Assembly (NCBI GenBank): GCA_013399015.1
Contig: VWZX01006105.1
Coordinates: 1,860,001 to 1,924,000 of the forward strand
Direction of reading: 5' to 3'
Source: Galbula dea
Lineage: Eukaryota; Chordata; Aves; Piciformes; Galbulidae
Length of the DNA stretch: 64,000 nucleotides
Below, piece by piece: positions 1 to 12,300 of this stretch (position 1 is the first letter of the stretch; every line of letters starts with the position of its first letter). The notes beneath the pieces are model-generated. The model had not been told where the DNA came from. It was given only the letters and a program-made list of their open reading frames with translations, and did no database searches. The translations under genes were made by a program, and so were the position numbers.

Positions 1-3000
1 TTTATCTGATTGCTTGAGCATGTGGGTTTATGTGATTAGTCTCTCAGTCTGTCTTCTAATTCCACAGTGATTTTGTTGCATAGGCAGGGTTCAGCCCAGC
101 TTGAAAGGCGTGTCCATCACCAGCTGACACTTTGAATGTGACACTTTCTTTTTAAGGGATAAAAAATTTTCACTGTGTGGAAGCAAGCTGTGCTGTGCCA
201 CTTGGCATCAGAGCTTGATGATGATGTGTAACTGTTTAATTCATGAGTATAAAAATAATCGCTGTGTCCTAAGACAGGGCAGATGGTGCAGCTAAGATTT
301 GTTGTGAACCAGAATAGTTGTAAAATTCTCTGCTTAGGAGTTAATAAGACTTGCTGGTGTAACTTGTTAAGAAGATGTGAGAGTCTTCCTGTTTGGGTTG
401 TCTGCCCATAGCTCCCTCAAACAGTGAGGTGTATGTACTGTCCCAGCAACTCCTTTGCCACCAAGGAGGCTGTGACAATTTTGCACCCAAAAATTTTGCT
501 ATTTCAGTAGACCAGCATTAACACCATATAATTTTGAGTCTAATTGTAGCCATCTTTAATCTTAGCTTAATAAGAGAGGTGTTTCTTACTGTGCTTTAGG
601 TTAGAAAAATCCCCAGTAGAAACTAAAGTATTTTTCCAAAGCAAAGGGATAATTTTAAAAGTTTGCTTACATCTGTCACCCTGGAGGCTGGCTTCTGAAC
701 TTAGGTCTGTGGCTATATTGTGACATCTTTTTGAAGAGTTCAGATGGTGGCCACCAAGATAATTAAGGGGCTAAGAGCTTGTGACTTAAAAGGAGAGGCT
801 TGGAGAGCTAGTTCGGTTCACTCTTCGGGTATTTGGTTACCTCTTGGGTGCTGTAGTGGGAATGGAACTGGAGTCTTAGAGGTGCACGGTGGTAGCACAA
901 GAGGCAACAAGCACAAGTTGCAACAAGGAACATTTGGATTAGGTATCAGGAAGAAAATTTTCACTAGGAGGACAGGCAAATATAGGAACCAGGAGAGCAG
1001 GGACACTCATAAATCTCCATCCCTGAAGACATTGAGAACTCAGTGGGACCAAGGTTGTGGGCAGCCTAGTCCAAGTTGGCCCTTCTTTGTGCAGACTTCT
1101 GGACCAGGTCACCTCTAGAGGTCTATTCCAACATGTTGTTCTATCACACAGCATAGGGTGCAGCATCAGATTCAAATGCAGTTCCCTATTAAACAGCTTA
1201 CCACTAGAACTGGAATGCATGTTTCTAATGTATAATAGGAGCCCAGAAGTGCTAATACCGGTTGAATGCTGGAGAACTGAATATAATTGCTCTTTCTGCC
1301 ATGAAGTTTTTGTGTATTGACTTTTCAGTGGGTGGCACTTTCTAGATGCCTGAATTGAGGGCTGTGTGGAAATGCTTCTCCAGGCAGTAGTTAGGGATTT
1401 TAGCATTCTAGTATTTTTGTTCTTTCATTAGGTAACAGCTTGTATACTAAATACTTCAAAAAAGTCTGTCTCATTTCCAAAGTTGGTGCCTAGTTTTAAC
1501 CTTAATCTGTTTGATTCTGCTCCTGAGTTGTCAGATGGGGAGACCATCCTCACTCTACTGGGGCAATGTAATCATGACTATCATAAAGCCCAAAAGGACA
1601 TAAATAATTATTCCTTCAGAGCATTGTTTGTGCCCTGATACCCAACTATTGCAATAGAAACAATGGAGAAAGTAAAGCTTCAGTCCATCCTATGTGGAGG
1701 CACTTTTGGAAAAACTCCCCACAAATAATCATTAATCAATTAGAAAAGTTATGCATGAAGAGACCAGCCTTAATTATAGTATTTCCTGACTTGCTAATTT
1801 TTTACTGTGATATTTTTATTCTTTTAATATTTTTTTGTTTCTAAGTATGAGTTACAGTTAAAAATTTGAGCTATTTTTGCTGCATTTCACACTTAGGTCT
1901 TTTTCTTGTTTATGAAAGAACACAACTGAAAGAGAGTCTCTGTTGTGGCAGATGATGCTGGTTAACACATGCCATGCAGCTCAGTGCAGTGACTGTTTCT
2001 CAGGCACTGAGCTCAGTTCTGTTCTCATCACCATCAATGCGAGTTTTAGCATTGCCTACCCTGCAAGTGCCTCTTCTATTGATGTCCAGGTGATACAGTA
2101 CAGCCCAGCAAAGAACTTCTATGAGGCATGTGCTTTAGACTGAGTGCACAGGGACTTTTCTGAGATCAGTATCTTAGAATCTGCAGGAGATGTTGGTAAA
2201 ATAATGGAAACAGTAGACAGTGCAAGTCCTTAAAATCTGTACTGTTCAGGAGGGTAGCTGTTCAAGTTAACTCATATTTTGAGAGCCCTTGAAAGACTTT
2301 TTGAACTTTTAAGTGTGTCTAAGTGTGCATGCTGTCCCATCTAGGAGACTTAAGTGTATTAACAGATCACAAATTGGATGTGCATTAACTGAGTAAAAGC
2401 AGGAAACTAAATACTAAGTACTAAATAAATTCAGGAGCAAGGGGACTGAAGCCAATCACTTGAACCATCAACATATGCCTAATTTTTAATAAACCTGCTA
2501 ATACTAAAAGGCTGTTTTAAAGCAAGAACAGTAAAGTTGCATTAAGAAGCACTCTGAAGCTCAGGTGCTCTGGATTGAAGGTTACTTGTCAAATCTTAAT
2601 GCATATTATTGTGTGTATGCATTTTAATACTTTTTAATGGAAGAGGTCCATGTAAAGTGGGAAAATAGTCTTGTCTTCTGTGCAGTGGAGAATTATATCT
2701 GCTTAAAATCATTCACTTATCCTGCCATTAAAAACCTGTAGAAATAGATAAGGAAAGTATATTTGGTGTTGAGGGCATCATAAATAATAGGAGGAGATTG
2801 TTATTTGGAAGTAACGCTTTTCTCTTCAGAGGTAAATTGGAGACATGAGCCACAGAGTCTAAAACTCTGACAGTGCTTTTGAATTGGTTTTGTGAACTTT
2901 TGGAAGTTGTTACAGTTCTCTGATTTTCAAGGTGTCTTTTGTGTTTGTCTTTTAATAGTTTCCTACAAACATGTGTCTGCTGTAAATAAATTAGATGGGA

Positions 3001-3129
3001 AATTCTGCTTCTATGTGAAGTTGTTAATTTGTGAAACAGGACAATACCCCACTGCCAGGATCTCCTCTCTCAAATGTCTCTAGTAAATAAAGCAGGGATC
3101 AAAATCTTATTTGTTCTTTTGCCTTTCAG
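1..3129. other. Upstream sequence, probably intron 1 of LPIN1
   Basis: No exon is recognisable here. The first coding exon starts right after a good splice acceptor (pyrimidine-rich tract then CAG at 3127-3129), so this stretch must be intron, with a non-coding first exon and the promoter inside it or further upstream. Lipin-1 is known to start translation in its second exon. Apart from a decayed CR1 piece near 0.9-1.15 kb I see only unique AT-rich sequence. I found no CpG-rich promoter-like block, so the promoter is probably outside the window. Confidence 0.6.
885..1155 (+). mobile_element. Decayed CR1 LINE 3' fragment
   Basis: The text follows the 3' end of bird CR1 with many changes. It has a stretch like the 'caacaagcacaagttg' segment, then a diverged copy of the last ORF2 codons around 940-975, then the 3' untranslated part ending in a 'ggtctattccaacatg' motif near 1120-1140. 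It is old, judging by substitutions and small indels. The boundaries are approximate. Confidence 0.6.
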
Positions 3130-3330
3130 GTTCAAACCATGAATTACGTTGGACAGTTAGCAGGGCAGGTGTTTGTAACTGTGAAGGAGCTCTATAAGGG
3201 ATTAAACCCAGCTACCTTGTCGGGATGTATCGATATCATTGTTGTACGGCAGCCAGATGGAAACCTTCAGTGTTCCCCTTTCCATGTGCGCTTTGGGAAA
3301 ATGGGAGTTCTGCGTTCGAGGGAGAAAGTG
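3130..3330 (+). CDS. LPIN1: LPIN1 coding exon 1 (9 nt 5' UTR + residues 1-64)
   Basis: The acceptor CAG ends at 3129 and the donor GTAAGA begins at 3331. Nine untranslated bases precede the ATG at 3139, which has A at -3. It encodes the start of the N-LIP domain, an immunoglobulin-like fold conserved in all lipins, including the VKELYKGLNPATLSGCIDI segment. The exon ends between codons (phase 0). Confidence 0.97.
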
Positions 3331-6300
3331 GTAAGAGAATTGACAAGTCTCATGTGTTCTGTCTGTTGGGTTAATTCTAATGGCAGTGAAGCTACATAAT
3401 GATCTGTGATATGCTAGTCAAAGTTTTATTTAGCCACTTCATAAAGTACTCAAATTGAGGCAAGGTTCAGTTAAAATCATTGTGACAAGGTTTCCTACAC
3501 TTCCCTGAGAAGCATTTGCCCTGTGACAGTGGTGGGGTAGCAGAACAGGAACTGTGTACCTAAAGTAACTTTCTTTTCATATAAAATCATATGTGTTTTC
3601 TTCCAGGTTGACATAGAAATTAATGGAGAGGCTGTAGATTTACACATGAAACTAGGAGACAATGGAGAGGCCTTTTTTGTGCAGGAGTTGGCTAATGATC
3701 AGGTAAGAGTCAAAAATAATTTTAGTTTGTTAAAAATTCAGTGCCTGCTCTTCAGAGTCAATTTCAAGTTCAAGAACTTTGTTGAAAAGCATTCCTGTAC
3801 CCACTTTATAGTTTTGAAAGTTTTGGGGCGATTTTCTCCTGTGGAAATTCATTACTATGCAGTTACTTTGGGTTTTGAGTTGCCGAGGTTTGGGAAAATC
3901 TAAAGATGACAATCACATAACTGAAAAAAAAAATCATCATTTATGTGCATGCCACTGTGTGATCAGAAGTAACATGTACAGAGTTCACACGCTCTGAAGA
4001 TGTGTATGACAGAGCTTTATGTCCGTGGACTTGTTTCTTTGCAGAAAGTTTTGCTTTGAACATATGCACTCAGCAGACTGCCAGTAAAAATGCATGTGCT
4101 CTGTAAACATCCGTGCACACAGGAATTCTGGTATTCATCAAAGATGTGATCTTGCAACTGTTATTCATGTGGAGTTATATTTAAATGAGGATGCCTGCTT
4201 TTGAGCAGTGTGATTAAATGCTAGCCTGTGTAAGTTATGGTCACACTAATCCCTAGTCTAGGGAATCTTGCTGTGGCAGGGGGGTTGGACTAGATGATCT
4301 TTCAAGGTCCCTTTCAACTCCTAATATTCTGTGATTCTGTGAATAGTTAATGTGTAATGTAATGTAAGAAAATCTTTTTAGAGGGGTTTCTCTTCAGATA
4401 TCCCCAATATTTTTTGTAACTGCCACCATCCAGTGTGGGATGAGTTTTCACATTTTTATGTATATAGAGTATTATACAACTAATATCAGTTGAGAGTTAT
4501 GTGCATGTGCAGTACTGATTTCTATATCTTTTTGTTTAAATCTTCTGGTCTTTGTATATAAAGTCTTCTGTGTGGTAACAGTTACTTGGTGACAGAAGAT
4601 TGCTAGAAATACTTCCATGAGTGCCTAGAGATGTGTATATATATGCTTGAATAAGAAAGTATTTGTATGACTTAGTTATAAACTGCTGACCTGTCTGACT
4701 ACTACCTGTCATCTGAGTTGTGAAGGAGAATTGGATTTTACAGAATATTCAGATTGTAAGCTAAAATTTTGTTTCTGCTGTGTATCTGTCACGAGGTAGT
4801 TAGAGACTCGTGCCATAACCTGGCCCATATTAGATGCTCAGAGCATCCTCTGTTATGAAGACTAGTGTTCCTAGCTTGTCTAAGGAGATTCAGCTATGGA
4901 ACAACTTCCATATGCTATAGGATCATACTGAGCATCCAGAGGTCTAATCTTCGTTACTTTTCTGAGGAATAAATAACTTAGATTTTGGCACTTGTGCATA
5001 GATCTTAGAACCAGATTTATGACTGGTGGAGGAATTAATACTTTGCATGGTTTGAATTTTTTCTTTCTTAGGAAGTAATTCCTTATCATCTCTGCACATC
5101 TCCCATTCTGTCTGAGGGAACTGCTTTAATGGAAGCTCAGCTGAAGAGGAACTCCATAGACAGGATAAGAAACCTGGACAGCAGTGCATCCTCACAAGTA
5201 CCACCCCAAGCCCACGGATCCCAGCCTTCTGCTGAAACATCTCCAGTCTGTAGCTCTGTGAAAAAAAGAAGGAAAAAGAGGAGAAAGTCTACCCATAAAA
5301 TAGACAGCTTAAAAAGAGAGGACATTGGAGACACATCAGAAGATGAAGATATGTTTCCTATAGAGATTAGCTCAGAGGAAGAAAAAGAACTGGTGGACAG
5401 TTCAAGGTATCACAAATTAATATATATAATGGTTAATGTACCATTCCTTACCTTCTAACAGTAATTTCTATCTAAGTCAGTACACATGGCTGATGAACAT
5501 GTTTCTTTCTACAGAAGTTTTAGGCTAGAAAGCTATTGGGAATGTTAGTAACAAAAATTATGAAAATGACATTGAAAACATTAGAACAGTCCTCCAATGC
5601 TGTGAACTGAAAGGTGTGAATCATATAACAGTTCTCTATTTTTCTTACTTCAGGTTATACTAGTACTTTTCTAAAGTAAGGATTTTTGTTAACTGAAGTA
5701 TATGGCAATTCAGTAATAGAGTGTGGTTTTTAAATGTCACATCTTTGCTATGCCTAGGATCCCTGTTCCAGATGTGTGTGTTGATGACATATCTGACATA
5801 AAGGCTCCTGCAGTTTCTACGTTTCCTCAGTCTGCATCTTACCCACATTCAGATGGAGAATGGTCATCTCTTCAAAGGTACATTTTCTGATAGTACAATT
5901 CTGAATGATCTTCTTTCCATTACTGTATTATATGCTATCACTATATGAAGTCTTACTAAAAATTTTGGTATCAGACCTGGTCACTGTCAACTACTAGATG
6001 AATGCTTTCTGTATTTGTAATCAGACAGTGTACAAAAATATCAGGTTAGCTTTGTCCTTGTTTTGTCTGAAACAAGTGCATGCATACAAATGCAGGTCCA
6101 CAAATTCTGAAGAATATACCTGTTAATGTCAGTGTTTGGCTAGAAATACTGCAGAGAGGATGAACATTTTGTGAAATCTGAATCTTGATGCACTATCCTT
6201 ATAAGGATTCCAGTGAATGCAGGTATATAGATCTGTAGTACTGTTCATATAATCCTTTTAAGAATGTGGAAGAATGTGGGGCAGTATTCACGAGGCCTTG

Positions 6301-9300
6301 TTCTTAGAAATCTAATGTCAAGATACTGCTTCTATAATGGAGGAGCAGAGGAAGGGAGAGCAAGGAGATTATTTCAGAGCAAGGGCTTAGTTCAAATGTT
6401 TTGAGTTGCATTCTAGAATAAACTCTATCCACTAACTGTAAAGCTTAAGGTGGTTAGCCTCACCAGTCTGGTGACAGCATGTGTCAATACCCTGCCCTCT
6501 CGATGGCTTTTGGAACTGTATGTTCTGTTTGTTTCTCGATTGCAGTATTCTGCATTTTGAAAACTCTAGATGTAAATTCAGCATTCATGTAGCTAATACA
6601 CAAAGAGCTTATGTTAATCAGCACTTGTGAATAATGACACCCTGTTTTTCTTTCTACCAATATGCTGTGCTTTCCAGTAAGCCTATAGATTGCAAAGGGC
6701 AATCCTCTCTTCTCACTGTTCCAGCAGATGGAGGCCTATCTAACTCTTGTCCTCAACAGTCTTCTCATTTTTCTCCACCAGACAGGTAGAATAGTTGTCC
6801 CTCTTTTCTGGACTGCTCTTTAATCCTTTTAACACATTAATACACTTTTTAACACATTAACAGTACATCAACTTGTTGAATTTATAACTAACTGCATTTA
6901 TTGCTAACTTGGACACTTTGAAAGAAAGTGATGCTGAAAACCACTTCCTGTCTTGCTTCTTTGTGGGCATTGACTTCAGATAAGTTACCTTGACGAATCA
7001 TCTGTTGAATGAGGGTGGCTAATAAAAAACTAGGATACCAGGGTTAAAACTGAAGTTGAATAAGATGATTAAAAAAAAGGAAGAACTTAGATAGGAACTT
7101 GCATTCCTTTGAAGACTGACATTTACATGTGGCTTTTTACAGTTTATCTTTAATTACATTTTTATTCCATAATTTTCCTGAGTTTGTTTGTGCGTAAGTT
7201 GCAGAAGTAAAAGCAAAAACAAAGGCCTCAGAGATTAAGTGAGCAGTAAGGAGCAAAACTTTTAATGGGAGGAACCCAATATCAAAAGAGAACATACCTT
7301 CCTTTGTTCCTGGGTTTGGGGGAGAGGAAGACTTTCTGTATGTTGGGTTGCAGTGGGGGAGCATTTTATAGAGTAAAGGTGGCCCAGTAGAGGCATCTTG
7401 TCTGAGGTTTAGGAGACCCAGACTTAAGCCTTTGCTTTAGTGTTGGATTCCTGTGACTGTGGAATCTATTCTACAGATCTAAAAGTGACTATAGACACTT
7501 TTAATGATGTTTTAAATTCGAGATTTCTCAAGATTCTGCAGCCAGGCCCTTTGTCTCCATGAGTATATCATAGACAAGAATAATGGTTTGTGTTCAGGGG
7601 CTTGTAGGTGAAACTCTGTGATTTGCATTATGCAGAAGGGCAGAGCCAGAATCAGAATTTTGCATTTTAGTCCTTGAAATCAGTGAATCATTATTTATTA
7701 AAGGCTGACTTGACTTCACATTATTGACTTCACCACATTAAAAATATGCTACAAAATGATAATTTGCTAATTAATTATTAAAAATCGAGTAGTCAGCCTA
7801 ACAGGTTCACACTTTGAGCAGGAAGGGCTCAATTTTTCTTGTACAGCTCTTCTGCTAGTTTCTCTATAAACGTGTGTCCAAGGGTAGAACTGAACAAGTT
7901 TCTGCATTTCACATCCCATTATAAGAATACTAACATCTATCATTCTGCTGCTGCTAGAACCATCCCCATTCATTTTATCACACAGAAAAACAGAAATTCT
8001 CCTGAAATATTCAGGTCCAGTACTCATTCTATCTTTTCTAGCTTCTCAAATCTTATTTCTGTGACAGCACTTGATAAAAAATGGATGAGACCTCTCAGTG
8101 CCAGTTTAAGAGGATCCTGAACTGTTTAAACTTTTTTTTTCAGTGCTTTCAGGTGGCTAATGACTATTTAGTTTTTCAATGCTTTGGATTAGTGGGAAGT
8201 GCTTAGTACATTGTCATTACTTTTGGTTTTGTAATATTTTTTTGTTTTTCTTCAGCCCATCAGATTCACGCCCTCCTACTCCTAAAAGTGACTCTGAATT
8301 AGTCAGTAAACCTGTGGACAGAAGTAGCCTGAAGAATAATCCCCACATGCACTGGGCATGGGGAGAGCTACCCCAGGCTGCAAAGGTATCCAACATAATT
8401 TGTTTAATTCCTGCTAGTATCTGTTTGTGCTTTAATGAGGTACATGTGCCTGTTCTATTGCAGACTGCTGAAAAGGGAATGGATCCTGTTTTTACATAAA
8501 ATTGCAATGTTTTGTGTAAGAGAATTGTGTCTTGCTCCTTAAGAGGTACAGGAACAAACCTTGTACCATGGATGTTCTAAACACTGATGATATACAGTTG
8601 TGGCATTAAGGCCTAGTTGTCTGTGTGAAAGAAATGCAGGCCTATTCAGCGTGCCCCATGAGAAAGGTTGAGGTGCTTACCACTAAGATGATGTTTGGGT
8701 TATCTCTGTGAATGGAATCTGCAAAGCTGGCCTGACAGGTGGCTGTAGGAAGCAGTCCTGTGAAGATAGGATGGCCCTGTTTCAGCTAAACCTAATGAAG
8801 CAAGGCCAAAAGAACAAAACACACAGCTTCAAACCAGATTCTGAAGGCAAGCAAATTTAGTCCTTTGCCTAAGTAATGATGATTTTAATATTGAAGTTGA
8901 CACTCCTCAGTACCTTTATGACTATGTTACTCAACTCTCCACCCAAATCATGCTAAACATCACCCAGAAGGTAGGGACAGTTGGAATTAGGATATAAAAA
9001 CCCATGAGAGGAATATTTCCTTGATCGGTGGGGGGCAGAGTGAAGAACTTAGGATTTAGCTGTCACAGAGGACAACCGACTGGGGGCTCCTTCTCCTCTG
9101 ATCACCAGGCAGGGAAGCTTTCTCCATAAGAATTGCACATTCAATGTACAGCCTAACATCTTTGCTACCATTTATCTTTATTATATTTTAGTGTTGTTTT
9201 AAAGCTTTTTACTTTCCTGATTTTGTTGCCCTGGGAGTATGATTATTACTTTGAACTCAAATTCCTGGCAGTTATTCAGCTTATAACTGTCAATTCCGAA

Positions 9301-12300
9301 TCTGTTATCTGTCACTACAATAAATCAAACTGATCATTAATTTTAACTCGTCCAGACTGTTTCAGAGAGGAAAAAAAAATCCATATTGGGCACCATTAGG
9401 CAGTTTTGTCTAATGAGTTTCAGTAAAGGCCTGAAACACTGGGACAGGCAGGCTGCCGGGTCGGGGTGTTGCCTATTAATGTGACAACTGTAGAAAATGA
9501 AGAAGTACCTGAGACCTGGTCTTGTAAAAGTTAGAAGCTTAAATAACATGTAAAATCAAACTCAATGTCCTTTGGTGAATCACTGAAATTTATAAATTGT
9601 CTTAGATGGAAATGAGGTGCTTGGTGTCAGCAGTGTGATTCACAAAAAATAAAATCAGTTGCTTGAATACAAAGCATCCAGATACATCTGCAGTTTTGTA
9701 TCTCTGCATGTTTAGATGTGCTGCTGTCTTGGCTGAGGCAGCTGGCTTGATGCCTGTCTCCTGCTTGAAACCATTTGGCCCAGTTAGATGGCAGGATCTG
9801 TAGTTTACCAGTAGCATTGTCTCCCATGCTGTGTGCATGTTGGTTGCCTCAAGAATCTGATCTCACTGAAGTTAACAGGACAGGCTAAGCTCTGGCTGTT
9901 GAATTTTTTAAGAGCTTTTCTTTGTTTTTCCTCACAGGCCAGTTCTCCACTCAAAGTAAAGGAACCCAGCGTGGTGGATGTAAATCATTCTGAGAGCACT
10001 CACTTTAGGGTCATCCAGAGTTCTCCTGTGGAGGAGTTTAACACAGTGTCTCCTCTACCTGCCCTTGGACAAGCAGATGCAGCAACTGCTGATGAAAGTG
10101 AGCCCTTACCAGCTGTGACAAATAAGCTGATAGAGTCTTCAGGAGCAGCTGTACCACTGTTGGCTGCCAATGAAGAAATAAAACAAGCTGCAGCTTGCTC
10201 AGCCCAACTAGCTAGCAAGACAGATTCCCCTTCCAGAAAGAAAGGTAAAACTGTTGATGCTGCACTTTTCTATGTATGATTTTGTATTTAAATTTCATGA
10301 TAGTAAACCACCTCATTGGTATATAAATTAATCTGTGCCCTGAAGATGCTTCCAGGTGTGGAAGGGAATAAGCTTTGGAAAGAACCTTCTAAACCTGAGC
10401 TGTTCAGCAGGCTGTTCACAGGGGCCATGTAGTAGGACAGAAGATTCTTCTTGGTCTGGGATTTTTAGCATCTCTGTGCTTATGAGCAAGACTGCAATGC
10501 TTTCTCCAAACTCATCCGTTCTTGACAGATTTGGAAATTTCAGGTTTTGGTACAAGCACATGCCTTTGTGTGCTCTGTTCAGCTGGTCTGGTTGGTTTCT
10601 GAGTTGTTTTGTGTTGCTGGTAATTCCGGAACCTCTCTGCTCTAGTACAAAGTTGTAGTACATCCTTTGCACAAACAACAGATTTGCCATAAAATAGAGT
10701 GCTTTTGTTTCATGTGAGCAGTTTCATTTCTGTGTGTATATATCCTGTCCTGAATTTGTGAAATATAACTCCCTCTACTTTTCTACTAATTAATTTCTGG
10801 ACTCTGTATCCGTGGCACAGTAAGTGTTACAATCCTCACGTGAAATTTATTTGCTTGTGAATACTATGCTTAGAGTTCTGATTATTCTATAATTATGCAA
10901 GCCCTGTATAAGCCTAGTTTGTGCAGCTGCTTTTTAATCAGTAAATGTGCACGTTTCTTAGCCACTTCCCCAGGCATCCCACTGTCTCTGAAGACAAAAG
11001 TGTCACTCTGCTTAGTATTCAGTCTTTACATAACTTCTTTTTTAACTGCTGTTCTGATGTTTGATGCTGGAAATTGGGACAATGAGAAGTTGCAGGTTTT
11101 AGAATGAATTCCAGATTGGTTTTTGCCTTACAGTGGTTGTTTGTCTAGATATACCAGCAATGATGGGACAGCAATATCTCTGTGTTAGTACTAGTGAAAG
11201 CCCTAGAAGGGTTGTCTTGTCCCCTGCAATGGTGCATGTGGGTGCACAACGCATCAGTTGTATGTGTATAAGTGAGCTGTCTCCCTAACAAGCCAGTTAT
11301 AGTGTATTAGTGACTATAGTGTAGTCTGTTGTGTTACTTGATTTTCCAAGGGGGAAATGAAGGTTAATTCTTGAAGATTAAAAGCTCTAATTGCCTTACT
11401 GTGGTTGTAGGCCTGTGCAAATACTTATTTTTCCTTTTGTGCTTTTCTGACAGTGACCACTGACTTCTAGATCCCAGTGGTTTTGTCTGGAATAGGGAGG
11501 CTTCAGCATATCTCAAAACTAGTCTTCTGCTGTCCCATTTGTGTATATGTGTGTAAGCAACTTGTTTTGAAAGTTTTGGCAGTACCTTTTGTACAAATAC
11601 AGTTCACAAACTGTTAGAACTTGTCTGGTTTCTCAATCTTAAAATGAATAAACAAAAAGCAGTCTGGCTTGCTACTCAGAAAATGCTCATTAATAGGCTT
11701 ATTTGTGCCGTCCTTTACAGACAAACGAAGCCGGCATCTTGGTACTGATGGTGTCTATTTAGATGACCTCACTGACATGGATCCAGAAGTTGCTGCACTT
11801 TATTTCCCCAAGAAGTATAAGTCCTTTGCTTATATTTTTACTGTTTAAAGAGCTCTTGTCACCTTCCAGATTTAGATCAAACTCCTGATTGCCAACCAGA
11901 TGAGACCTCTTTTTCAGAGTCCAAGCAGAGGTGAATGCAGAAGGAAAATAAAACTGTAGAGAGGAATGTTATTAGAACTGTTGGAAGGCTCTGCATTTTT
12001 GGGCCTGAGAAGTGTGCTTGATTTTTCTGGTTTTGTCAGTTAAGCATTCTATATCGATTGTGGATTGTTATGTAATCTACACTGATGTTTGTGGCTGTTA
12101 CTCACATGCTCTGGGATATATTTATTCCCATGTCCTTGCTTATTACCATGAAGAACATATCTTACTGTTAACAGTATTAGCACAAAATTGTTGCTTTAAT
12201 GGTGTTCTACTGTGGGTGGTCACCTGTAAATATAAATGCTAGAAAATAATTCTTGGAAGACACATGACAGATTTGTTTATGAAAATATTTCACCCTGAGC

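Noticed and set aside
939..1406. Minus-strand frame of 155 codons
   Set aside because: It overlaps a decayed CR1 piece on the opposite strand, has no recognisable protein and lies in probable intron.
9833..10279. Single-exon gene of 148 codons
   Set aside because: It is LPIN1 coding exon 7 read through its acceptor and donor; the true boundaries are 9938-10244.
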